The notes beneath the pieces were generated by a model. That model did not search any database. It was not told the origin of the DNA and was given only the letters and a program-made list of their open reading frames with translations. The position numbers were made by a program, and so were the translations under genes. A DNA stretch of 64,000 nt from Isoetes taiwanensis (lineage: Eukaryota > Streptophyta > Lycopodiopsida > Isoetales > Isoetaceae): contig JAJEKV010000110.1 of NCBI GenBank assembly GCA_021234155.1, positions 3,044,649-3,108,648 of the forward strand, given 5' to 3'. How positions within the stretch are numbered: the first letter of the stretch is position 1; every line of letters starts with the position of its first letter. Shown piece after piece: positions 55,178-64,000 of this stretch.

Positions 55178-55738
55178 GTGTGGTTGGTAACGGGAGCAGT
55201 TATTATTTACTGCCCCTTTTTATATCTTGTATTCATACATACGTTCAATACAATTCGGTTTTTGCCTTTGTTTTGGGAGCTTGCGCCCTTGGATATTGGT
55301 GTGCATCCCCTTGTCTCCCTTTCTTGGTGCAACCTTGACATGAAGGTATGCACTGGCAATGCTGTCTTGTTTAATTACAAAGAGTTCAATCCAACCCATA
55401 TGCTGGAGATCCCGAACTTAATGGTACATCATCTTGTGGCAGATCCGATGCCAGCCAACGTGATTCCTTTCAACAAGAAAACCAATGAATTATTCAGTTG
55501 GAGCACAGAAGAGGAACAGAAGAGTAATGACGTGAGGCTCTGGGTTGTGGATGGCCAACATTCAGTGAGAGCAGTACATGTATTGCAGACGAAGAAGGAT
55601 CAAGGAGTTGTATGGAAAGCGGGAGTGCAAGTGTTGTCAGCAAACACTCCACCCATCGAGCTAGCCCGCATCAGTTTTGCCAGAATACTATCACTGCAAG
55701 TGCAAGCTATGCAGGTACTGATTATCACCATCTCCTAA
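55178..55738 (+). CDS. Unidentified ORF (186 codons), possible exon or relic
   Basis: The longest non-repeat, non-transposon-like ORF on the plus strand. After a hydrophobic N-terminal stretch (doubtful as coding), residues from about 50 onward look like folded protein: VCTGNAVLFNYKEFNPTHML, EIPNLMVHHLVADPMPANVI, FSWSTEEEQKSNDVRLWVVD, GQHSVRAVHVLQTKKD. The RLWVVDGQHSVRA segment loosely recalls the (I/V)DG.HR..A motif of ParB/sulfiredoxin-like folds, but the resemblance is weak. The real coding start is more likely near 55320 (after an intron) than the first ATG. It could be an exon of a host gene or a captured fragment beside the copia relic. Confidence 0.4.
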   Translation: MWLVTGAVIIYCPFLYLVFIHTFNTIRFLPLFWELAPLDIGVHPLVSLSWCNLDMKVCTGNAVLFNYKEFNPTHMLEIPNLMVHHLVADPMPANVIPFNKKTNELFSWSTEEEQKSNDVRLWVVDGQHSVRAVHVLQTKKDQGVVWKAGVQVLSANTPPIELARISFARILSLQVQAMQVLIITIS

Positions 55739-55787
55739 ACTTAGAACTTAAAGTCCTTTGCAACCCATTGGGTCGATCCCGAGTTGA

Positions 55788-56170
55788 GAAAATCCTCATG
55801 TCTGTCTATCAATCTGTAATCCATCGGCCACTTTCTCGACTCAAGTCCTCATGTCTGGTCCTCTGCAACCTCGAGGGCACCTTCTAGTCTCCCGAGTCGA
55901 GAAGGTCTTCATGTCTATATCTTTATTGAAACCCAGAGGCCACTTTCTCGACTCGCGAGTCCAGAAGGTCCTCATGTCTAGTCCTCTACAACCCAGAGGG
56001 CACTTTCCAACTTGCAAGTCGAGAAAGTCCTCATATTTAGTCCTCTGCAACCCAGAGGGCATTTCCTGACTCGCGAGTCGAGAAAGTCCTCGTATCTAAT
56101 CCTCTGCAATCCAGAGGGCACTTTCTGGACTCGCGAGCTGAGAAAGTCCTCATGTCTAGTCCTCTGTCGA
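55788..56170 (+). repeat. 60-bp tandem repeat with GACTCGCGAGTC
   Basis: About six units of the form TCCTCATGTCTAGTCCTCTGC, CAACCCAGAGGGCACTTTC and GACTCGCGAGTCGAGAAAG. The 12-bp palindrome is intact in about two units and mutated in the others. ORFs on both strands through this block (55841-56239) are repeat products. Confidence 0.93.
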
Positions 56171-56174
56171 ACCT

Positions 56175-56375
56175 CTACCAAAATAACTCAATGTCCTTAT
56201 AGGACTACTTTAACCAATATACCCAGTGAGTTAATGTGATTATTTTTTACCTTGAATCTATGTTTTTTTTATAAAAACTCATTCAATTGTTTTAGGGATA
56301 TATAGTCCATGGTTTCAGGAATTGTTATTTTTTACATCCATATCAAATTCCCCTGGAACCCCCTGTTATTTTGCT
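56175..56375 (+). repeat. Direct repeat of about 210 bp, copy 1
   Basis: CGAACCTCTACCAAAATAAC ... TTATTTTGCTATATAT. Near-identical to 56608-56825. The start CGAACCTCTACC follows directly after the 60-bp tandem repeat. Confidence 0.92.
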
Positions 56376-56607
56376 ATATATTCTAAACGAGGTGCACCCT
56401 GGACTATCGTAGTCGTTGGATTCGTCGATCCTACGACCCAGATCATATGTTGGGGCCTGTGAGCACCTCTCGTTTTGCTTATAGTCATTTATGATTGGAG
56501 CCGCCTATGATTTTGAAATATGAAATACGCATTCGCCTAAGGTTTTGAGGGAATATCGAACCTCTATACGGCTTTGCCTAAGATTTTAGAATATGAAATA
56601 CAGGGGC
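56376..56607. other. Spacer between the two direct repeats
   Basis: About 230 bp. Holds internal duplications: GATTTTGAAATATGAAATAC at about 56510 and GATTTTAGAATATGAAATAC at about 56583, and GCCTAAG(G/A)TTTTGA and CGAACCTCTA phrases. With the two flanking copies it could be a small repeat-bounded element. Confidence 0.5.
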
Positions 56608-56825
56608 TCGAACCTCTACCAAAATAACTCAATGTCCTAATAAGACTACTTTAACCAATATACCCAGTGAGCTAATGTGATTATTTTTTACCTTGAATCT
56701 ATGTTTTTTTTTTATAACAACCCATTCAATTGTTTTAGGGATATATAGTCTATGGTTTCAGGAATTGCTATTTTTTACATCCATATCAAATCCCCTGGAA
56801 CCCCATGTTATTTTGCTACATATAT
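56608..56825 (+). repeat. Direct repeat of about 210 bp, copy 2
   Basis: Second copy of 56175-56375, with a third partial copy at 28484-28600. Confidence 0.92.
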
Positions 56826-57992
56826 ATACCTAGACCAATGGTCACGTATGACTCATCATATATCCATAATATGTTGCTTGCTTTCTGTTATCTGTAGATG
56901 GAAACATCCAGGAGAACTGTAAAGTTCAATGATTCTGGCAAAGAGTAGTATATGGAAAGTTGTTCAAACATATAGCTCAAAATGCTTTGTCAAAATTACC
57001 AGAACATAAGGAACATGGCAGAGAAACAGTTTGTGTTCACTACTTCTAATGTTATTCAATAAGTTAAGTAGGTTCCGAATTGATAGCATTGTACCAAGGC
57101 CGTTGCAATAAATTTCCTGCAAATATAAACAATTTCAAGTATATAGCATAAACAATTCCAAGTATATAACAATGTTGGCTGTGTACCATATTGTAATTTG
57201 AAATATAACTATTTATACATAAAACTACATGCGAACATGAAAGGCATTTATGTTGTTGAAAGGAAGGATCTAAACGACATCTGACATGAAGAATAAAGTT
57301 CTTTATTCATGGACAAGTTAGCTAATAGATATAAAAAATGACATCTATTATTCTTTAAACTCTCAACTATTTATATGCAGACCCATTTTGACACCATAAC
57401 TATACATTTATCCATAATATAAAAAAGCAGATTTGTTGTTCGTAACAAACACTTAGTTGGGTCAATAATACATTCTGTAAATTATTTCTATTGTGGCATT
57501 TAAAACTCTTGCCTCTTATAATGAAATGAACTGGAGAGTTGACATTGTGGAGTGCTTGGCGGACAGGTTTAGTTTACTTATAATGAACTTGGCGCGCACC
57601 CGCAGACAGGGCTGGGTATACAACGCCAAGTGGTACGAGAAAGTGATGATTAAGAGCAGTTAGGGGAGAACTATGAGTGAGAATGAGCGAAATGTGTGGA
57701 GAGAGGACTCGAGGGTACAAAGTGGGGAGTGCAATAAAAATCATTCTTGCTACATGAAGACATAAAATAAGGGTAGGAACTGATGGTGCATGGAACCATT
57801 GTGACAAAAAAAACCAACAAAAGAAGATAAGAAATAAAAGGAAACCCTAAGATAAAATAAAATAAGGTATAGTAATGGTCCAAAAAAAAGAAAGGAAAAA
57901 AAAAGGGTGGGACATATACACAAGGCCATAATGACAAGGGCATTGGGAGTAGGGTCTGCAACGGAAAAGGACCCACCTTTCTAGCCCTAAAA
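56826..57992. other. Unassigned sequence
   Basis: AT-rich with ordinary composition. It may include the promoter of the ORF at 57993. AAACAATTTCAAGTATATAGC and its near copy AAACAATTCCAAGTATATAAC (57128, 57149) are a small tandem duplication. Confidence 0.35.
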
Positions 57993-58229
57993 TTGGCTAT
58001 GGTCGGCACTGCCGAGACTGCTATGGCCCAGCCATGCCTGCGCTCTGACGATCAGAGGAATTTGAAAAGGAAAAGGAGCAGCGCCGGAGATGCCGCCAGG
58101 TCCTATCAGTCCTTCTTGTCGGCTATATGGAGAAATGAGCTGCGTGTCAAATATGCTTCTGCCCATGTCGTGGACTTTGTGGATCACGGTGATGCATTCT
58201 CCTTTCCGGTGGGCCTTCCTTTACCCTAA
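57993..58229 (+). CDS. Possible first exon of an unidentified plant gene
   Basis: The ORF begins MAMVGTAETAMAQPCLRSDD, has a basic stretch KRKRSS (possible nuclear signal) and a helical YQSFLSAIWRNELRVKYASA followed by HVVDFVDHGDAFSFP. GC content rises here above the surroundings, and a splice donor-like CCG/GTGGGC occurs at about 58208-58209, after which the ORF runs into pyrimidine-rich, intron-like DNA. This is the pattern of a real first exon. I do not recognise the family, and no second exon was found before 60.4 kb. Confidence 0.4.
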   Translation: MAMVGTAETAMAQPCLRSDDQRNLKRKRSSAGDAARSYQSFLSAIWRNELRVKYASAHVVDFVDHGDAFSFPVGLPLP

Positions 58230-60384
58230 ACCTTCTTTCTTTCATTCAATTCACTTCTCTGTACCTGTCCATATTTTTGGGGATTTTAGCCTTGCCTTTT
58301 ACGTTTTACTCAATCAAGGTGAAGTTTTTCTGCGTTTTTTTCTCTTCTCTATATGCCTCTGTTTTGTTGCAGAAGCAACCCTAGCTTAACCTAACCTGTT
58401 TGTTCGCGTACTCCAAGGTGAAACCTATATATGTATTATTATTTCTGTTTTTTTTTTAGGGGGCTGAAGAAGAAGAAGGAAGGAACTCTGCAGCTTCTGT
58501 TTTTCTTTTTTTTCTCCTTGGAGAAGTACACTATCCTAACATAACTTAAACCTAACCTTACCTGACTTCAGCTGACCTGATCTACCCTAACTTACCTTGA
58601 ACCTGACTCTTTTCTTTGGGAAAGATGAGAGCTTTGAGATTTATGGTTAGGTATCAGGCGTGCCTTGCTTTGTGCATCTTGTACATGTGTGTACCTAATT
58701 GCATATTGCCTCCTGCACAATCTTTCTTGCACATTTCCAGATCCACACAAACTCAACTGTGTGTATTGAATCTTGTGGTTGTATTTTAGTGCTTGATGCC
58801 AGATGGTATCATTATATGAAGCATGCCAATATACATTATGCCTTGTGTTGTGGCCTTCGAACTTGTTAGTAATACCATACCTCTGGGTATTCATTACCAC
58901 TTGGCTCTATCATTCATGGTCATCGTAGACCATGCTCCATTTCTTTCTGCCTTTCATGATCATCATTATTTTGACATTGCTCTTATTATACCCCTATTTT
59001 GATATCTTCTTTAATTTTTCAACGTTTATGACTGTTCTGGGAAAGAAATATGCTTTGCCTTAGTATATTAGTATCTTCACGTTGATGAGCAGAGGTGGGC
59101 CAAGTATTCCATTCCTACCCGAACACTTATTTGCATCTTGTAGATGTGGTGAAGTTAAGCTACGTGTCAATTGAGGATTGATTCACATTACACGCGGCTC
59201 TTTTTACAAGGAACCACAAAATTCTTGTCCCCACTGCATGCATTTTTTTATATATAACTGAAGGCAATGGTTCGCAACCAACATTTATGTAGGGAATCAA
59301 TTGCTATTAGTCATTCTTCAATGATGTATCTATCCGTAATCTGCCCATATCTGCAATAGGATATTGCTAATAGGCCCCAGTTGTTCCCCTTCTGTAGTCT
59401 CACCAGCCAACAATTTAAGTCATGGTCGGGTTTCTGACAAGACTTTTCTCCAACCAGGACGCGTGGAAAGATAAGCATCCACTAACGTATCTGTGAGGGG
59501 ACAAGAAAGCCAGCAGCACCAAGCCTTTCAATTATGGATTTACAAACACTTTGAATGTGGCAAAATGAAAATTTTAAGGGATATACTCAGTGCAAAGGTG
59601 GGTTTCCTTCCTTTGTAGCTTCAATTGCTCGCTTGCATATCCATTCTTCCGTTAGTTAATTACAGTGTCTGGCCATTGTGATAATAAGATAATATTTAGC
59701 AATGCCCATTGATTGTAATTGAATGAAAGAGTAGGGACCTCCATATTGCTTGAAGATTATTATGCACATGCTCTCCACGCCCTTTTTTATTGCAGCAATA
59801 AAGAGATGACAGAAGAAACAAGGGACATATAGAAAACTATTAGCGCTACAAGACATGCACAACCACCACAATGAGCCTTAGGAATTGGATGAATTTTACA
59901 AGCAATCTTTAGAAACGCGTATGTAAAAGATTGAAAAAATCATGTTGACTTTAGCCAGCGGCAACTGACTACAAGGAAATCCATCTTCACCAGAGGCAGT
60001 TTTATTACAACGTTTCTGTCTCTAAACACAGTTTGCAGGCAAAATTTGGCATCCCAATCCAATCCAATCAAAAGCTGGAAGATGTACAAAGCTCAATTTT
60101 GCCACCTTAAAGGCTATGTACGTTAAAGCACCAGTACCCTTTTGTCTTCTTGGTAAACTTTTCTTTCTCAAGACATGCCAAAAATTACATATCTGTCTGT
60201 GGAAACTATACACAAAGCTATACACTCCATCAGAAGGAGGATTTGCCAACAGGGGTGAGGGACCTTATGTGAAAGATGGCATATAGTAATTAGTTTCACG
60301 AGAATAATCTTTGCAGAAGCTGGTTGCTTCAGAACAAAACTAGAGTGCATCCCTTCCTTCCTGGGAGCTTGAAGAGGAGGCGTG
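58230..60384. other. Unassigned; possible intron/intergenic, including the 3' flank of AUX/IAA
   Basis: 58382-58605 holds several ACCTAACCT/CCTGACCT-like phrases (degenerate short repeat). The rest is AT-rich with no gene recognised. The 3' flank of AUX/IAA presumably ends somewhere between 60000 and 60384. Confidence 0.35.
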
Positions 60385-62243
60385 TCACTTCTTGAAGAGT
60401 TTGGAGAACTTCGGCTTGCTTTGTCCCTCTTCTACTTTGACTGAGCTGCAAAAGCAGAAAAAACTTTGTCAATTGTTGTCCTGTCAATGTTGTTTGGACG
60501 AGTAAGTTTCAACAATAGCTAGTACGTACTTAGTCCAATTGCTTCCGATCCTTTCATTATTCTGAGTCTTTTGACAGTCCCCATGAACATTCTGCAGAAA
60601 TAACATGAGTAATTAGCAAACTACTTTCCACAGCTTCAGATCTATCAAATGATTTGCTTTATGAACAAAATGAAAATGTTGAAGAAGGTATTTGAGCTTA
60701 CCCCCAAGGAACATCCCCTACAAGCATTAGATCACCATCTTTATCTTCATAAGTAAGTACATACTCAGCCTCAGCACCTCCAAGGAAGGTTTTATCAAGA
60801 GATCCTTTTGAGCCATTTTGGCCTGCAAGTTAAGTCACAGATAAGAAAATCTAGTCTGGAGCCAGGCGTATAAATGAGAAATAGGGAAAGGAAATAAGAT
60901 TCATACCTGCAATGAAGATCGAAAACATATCCTCCAATGCTGTGGAAAGCTTCTTGTAGCTGTTATTTACTCTCAGATCTACTTTCCTTCCAACAGGCAC
61001 ACCATCCATGTAAACCTTAACATATGCTGGAAGAGAAGCTTGGCTTGGAGTCTGGACGGTTTCTCTTTCTACTGTGGTCTTGGTTTGAGTTGGGGTAACT
61101 AGAGTATTCTTTCTGAATGACTGTACTGGTGGCCATCCAACAACAGGGGCACTGGTGGATCAACAAATACAAGATATAATCAGGCAAACGAACTTAAGAA
61201 CTGACAAACACTTAAAAGAATTGAAAAATATAAGAATTGAAAACAGAAACATCCGAAGCATGAAAAACTGTATGATTCTAGAGCTTGAACATACCTGGCG
61301 TGAGGGATTTCAGCATCTGCAGGAGCAGGCTTCTTAGAACAACTCTGTGACGAAGTGTCGTAGGCAGAGACGTCTACATTTGCCTCAGTGTTAGGCTTGC
61401 TGGCCTTTGCAGGAGGAAAAGGGCTGAAGGAAGGCTTGGATTGGTCGAGCCCCATTCTCCAAGAGGCCGGAAGCTGCTTAGGACCTAGCCAGGGAAACAT
61501 AGGGGGCATCAATTGATTCTTCCCTTGCTGAGCGCCCAGATCTGGTCTCATATCCATGGCCACATTGACTATGGCATCGGAATAAGGACGCTTAGATCCG
61601 GTGATGCTTGGCTTAGCCAGATTTCTGGGTTCTGCAAAAGGAGCCTGCTGTTGCTCCACTACCTTGGAAATCTGAGAATGCCATGCCTTTTGAGCTTCTG
61701 TTTGCTGTGTCTGTGGATTTTTCCTCCTTTTTGCTCAGCCTGAGAGCAGGCATCTTTATCTTCTTCTTGTCCAGAGCATCTACTTGCTTCTTCGGGAAGA
61801 TCTGCAACCAAAGTTTTGACTTTGAAGGCCTTGGGAGGTCCTAAACGAAGTTCTGTCTCTCCGAAATTCAGATCGGGCACAGATTCGCTCATTCCTTCGT
61901 CAGAAACTCGCGCAGATCGGGGGTTCACTTCTGATAAGCCAATGTAGTCGTGTTCTCTACTTTCACGAAGGCCGGCTTCAGAGCTCTTCACAGAGTTCTC
62001 TGATGCTTCACCCCCTTCACCTGTAGTCTCTGTAACTATGGTGTTTTCTGTGACAACAGAATGAATGCTCCAGCTAGAAGAAGAGCTGCTACAGAGGAGC
62101 AATGCCCTTGTGCGAGGCCATGAAACAGACATAGCCCCTACAAAAGACCCATTTCGCGGATTACTCATGATTCCACTTTCTGCCTCAGAAACCCCTTTGA
62201 TCTGCTGCTGTAGATGATTCCGGGAAGGGTGATTGTCCACCAT
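60385..62243 (-). CDS. AUX/IAA auxin-response repressor, complete, at least five coding exons
   Basis: Nuclear repressor that binds ARF transcription factors through its PB1 domain, recruits TOPLESS through its EAR motif and is degraded after auxin joins it to TIR1/AFB. Coding exons by splice signals: 62243-61784, 61697-61295, 61151-60907, 60822-60702, 60591-60530 and 60440-60385, giving about 448 residues. Visible: [14 protein letters not shown] (EAR, residues about 124-137), GSKRPYSD (about 61590), degron [10 protein letters not shown] with FRKN (about 290-303), and PB1 with [18 protein letters not shown] (conserved Lys) and the acidic [16 protein letters not shown], then [14 protein letters not shown] and a Lys-rich tail [10 protein letters not shown]. 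Introns inside the degron-PB1 part sit at typical family positions. The first break (61783-61698) is inferred to bridge a frame change. The last junction is ambiguous: two site choices both keep frame. Long Ser-rich N-terminus; VPWG replaces the usual VPWE. Confidence 0.95.
61698..61783 (-). other. Inferred 86-nt intron in AUX/IAA exon 1
   Basis: The frame encoding the EAR region continues to a stop at 61659, whereas the KRPYSD-degron part is in another frame. Donor GTAGAT (61783) and acceptor AACAG (61698) join them in frame as [12 protein letters not shown]. Alternatives are another pair of sites or a sequence/assembly frameshift. Confidence 0.5.
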
Positions 62244-62800
62244 AGCCGAAGATTCGAAGGCTGGGTTGTGAGGAAAACGCGAGGGAGTAGAATTCGAAGG
62301 GATCTAGAATCGCCCAGTTGAGGAAACGAGCTGGGATAATCGCTGTGCAAGTCCGGCGGTGAGGGGAGGACCGAGAGCTAAAGGATGAGAAATGAGAATA
62401 TGGGAAGGAGGGTTTGGTCCCTTAGCTTTTGTAGAAGAGGCATTATAATTTTGAGCAAGGGGTATAGGGTTGTAAAATACATGGCAGGGACCACTGGTTG
62501 GTTGCTTGCATTTGCCCATCTGGGCCTTGGCCCTCCATGTTGGGGGTTGCCCTCCTTGTGGGGGTTGCCTTAGGGCTTGTCTCACAAGTGACCATTGCGC
62601 GAAAAAAAAAAAAAAAAAAAAAAAGGGTGGCCCCTCTCGCCCCTCACCCTTGGCCCGGCCCCTACCCATGTGCTCGTCTCCCTTCAGTAACATGCCCTTG
62701 TTCTTCTTTCTTCCCCGCCCCAGACCACTTGCTCCTTGCCACCCTCGCTCCAGCCCGTGAATCAGGATTCCAGTACTCACCTTGCCATCCCTGTGTCCTT
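62244..62800 (-). promoter_or_regulatory. AUX/IAA upstream region with a TGTCTC auxin-response element
   Basis: TGTCTC at 62578-62583 (plus orientation), about 335 bp upstream of the start codon, is the canonical ARF-binding AuxRE. AUX/IAA genes are usually auxin-induced, which fits, but a single hexamer is weak evidence. A run of about 24 A (62601-62624) lies beside it. I see no clear TATA box, and the transcript start is unknown. Confidence 0.4.
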
Positions 62801-64000
62801 GTTACTGCTAGGAAGTCTCGTCCTGTCGCTCTTGTTCTGTGCCTGCAGCAGTTTTTATCTCGTTCAATTCTTCTCGCTTATTTCCTTTGGGTTTTTATTA
62901 GTTGGGGTGTCATCTTCTTGTCGGTCCTTGTTCTCCAAACTATATGTACCATGGCTTCAGGAATTGCTGTTTGCTCCTGCTTTTCCTGTTGGCGGGCTAC
63001 ACAAAGAATGCATCATGAGCAGTCTGGTTATTAAAGATAATTATCTCAAATTCTGAATGATGAATTACTTGCATTCTTGTCAAAAGTTTGCATTCTTGTC
63101 AAAAGTTCTCAGGATCACGATATTGCAATCCCTAGGAATATGGCGCGTTCTTACACTTGTTTTAAAGTCAAGGGTACTTGAATTCACTAGGGATGACATG
63201 ATGTTAACCTTCTTGGAAACTAACCATCTTAAAATTCTCAAGATCTCCATGAGATATTTTAGACTTTGGTAACAATAAAAAGCCTTGAATGGTATAATGG
63301 TACAAGCACATTGTTTATTACCATTTTGTTGGATAATTCAGACTACTATAATAGCCTGTCTATTTGATTGAAAAAGCAATACAAAAAGTGGTACAATGGG
63401 GTGAGCTATACACTATTTAAACATGAACCGAGGTATGAGATAATATGTAATAATACACTTCGCTCAATGTTAACTATTGCTCATGATACCCAAGATTTTA
63501 ATCTAGATGCAAAGGAGGGTTCAAACCCACACCATAGTGCCATGCAAATGATAATTATACCATTTATTTCAGTATTCTACTTTTTCCATACCTACTTTTT
63601 GCCCCCACTAGCACTAGATTCAGCCGACATGCATACATTATAAGCTCCATAATGTAGAAGCTTTTCGTTTTTCATCCATATGGTCATCTCAATTTTATAT
63701 GTTGATGTAGCAAATTTCGTGAACAATAAAGTTTGAATTTATTCTCTACTGAGACAATCGTCCTTTTGATGTTTCTTTTTCTTTGCACATGCATTAAATG
63801 TATCATTATAGGCGATAATTCTTCATAGTCATGTAAATGGGTTGGTTGTTTAAACCTTATCATCCAGTAGTACTGATGGAATATGAAATGTGAAATGGCA
63901 ACGTTTAAAGTTAGTCCCAAAAGAGTACGGAGGAACACCTTACACGTTTACTTGTAGACAACATGACGATTACTTACCAGCATGAATATTGGTAGTGTTC
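62801..64000. other. Unassigned sequence to the window end
   Basis: TTTGCATTCTTGTCAAAAG is repeated in tandem at about 63068 and 63087. Short ORFs (62736-63056, 63368-63643) are Leu/Ser-rich and unrecognised. Confidence 0.35.

Noticed and set aside
55841-56239. Four overlapping repetitive ORFs
   Set aside because: They are translations of the 60-bp tandem repeat, not a repeat protein with supporting features.
1-64000. CRISPR arrays, bacterial operons, toxin-antitoxin or phage-defence systems
   Set aside because: No regularly spaced identical repeats, no Shine-Dalgarno-linked gene rows, and clear plant introns and retrotransposons. The tandem repeats present lack unique spacers.

Overview
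This window is plant nuclear DNA, rich in transposable elements and poor in genes. The evidence is an intron-containing AUX/IAA auxin-repressor gene, a nitrate/peptide transporter (NPF) relic, a plant-type LRR relic, PPR fragments, Ty1-copia and Ty3-gypsy retrotransposons, L1-type and other LINEs, tRNA-derived SINE-like elements and a probable CACTA DNA-transposon end. The species cannot be named from the sequence. A large-genome land plant, possibly a fern or other seed-free vascular plant or a gymnosperm, would fit. I see no bacterial operon, CRISPR array, phage or organelle gene cluster.

Layout. 0-13.4 kb: decayed transposon DNA. It holds GC-rich CGTCGAT/ATCGGCG motif clusters (0.58 and 5.5-5.9 kb), a CACTA-like terminus at about 5.925 kb, a minus-strand Ty3-gypsy RNase H-integrase remnant (5.93-6.66 kb), a large CCACCA/TGTGG low-complexity block (8.76-9.54 kb) and a relic resembling a transposon-derived family (9.67-10.99 kb). 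13.4-18.7 kb: a nearly full-length but heavily mutated Ty1-copia element with both LTRs, followed by a SINE. 18.7-30 kb: repeats, a broken NPF transporter pseudogene (21.6-23.1 kb, minus), Ty3-gypsy pieces (25-26.7 kb), a duplicated repeat unit at 27.2-28.2 kb and foldback repeats.

29.7-34.3 kb is the most unusual part. An adenylosuccinate synthetase (ADSS) pseudogene has been cut inside an intron and one exon flipped to the other strand, with about 66 bp of intron duplicated in inverted orientation at both ends of the flipped segment. Next to it is a broken, internally duplicated LRR gene, and then a cluster of near-perfect inverted repeats at 32.5-34.3 kb that could be MITEs, small-RNA precursors or both. 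35-46.3 kb: several 5'-truncated LINEs (minus strand), palindromic AAATTGGGCG-type repeats, a PPR pseudogene fragment and SINE tails. 46.8-57.9 kb: unidentified ORFs, tandem repeats, a PPR-like exon, a LINE 3' end, a Ty1-copia fragment, a conserved-looking ORF (55.2-55.7 kb) and a 60-bp tandem repeat carrying GACTCGCGAGTC.

58-62.3 kb is the genic end. A possible first exon lies at 57.99-58.2 kb (plus). The one convincingly intact gene is AUX/IAA on the minus strand (62243 to 60385), with EAR repression motif, GWPPV degron and complete PB1 domain. It should encode a nuclear corepressor-recruiting protein degraded on auxin perception through TIR1/AFB. Most other coding sequence here is relic, so there is no multigene pathway to describe; the interest lies in genome rearrangement and repeat structure.
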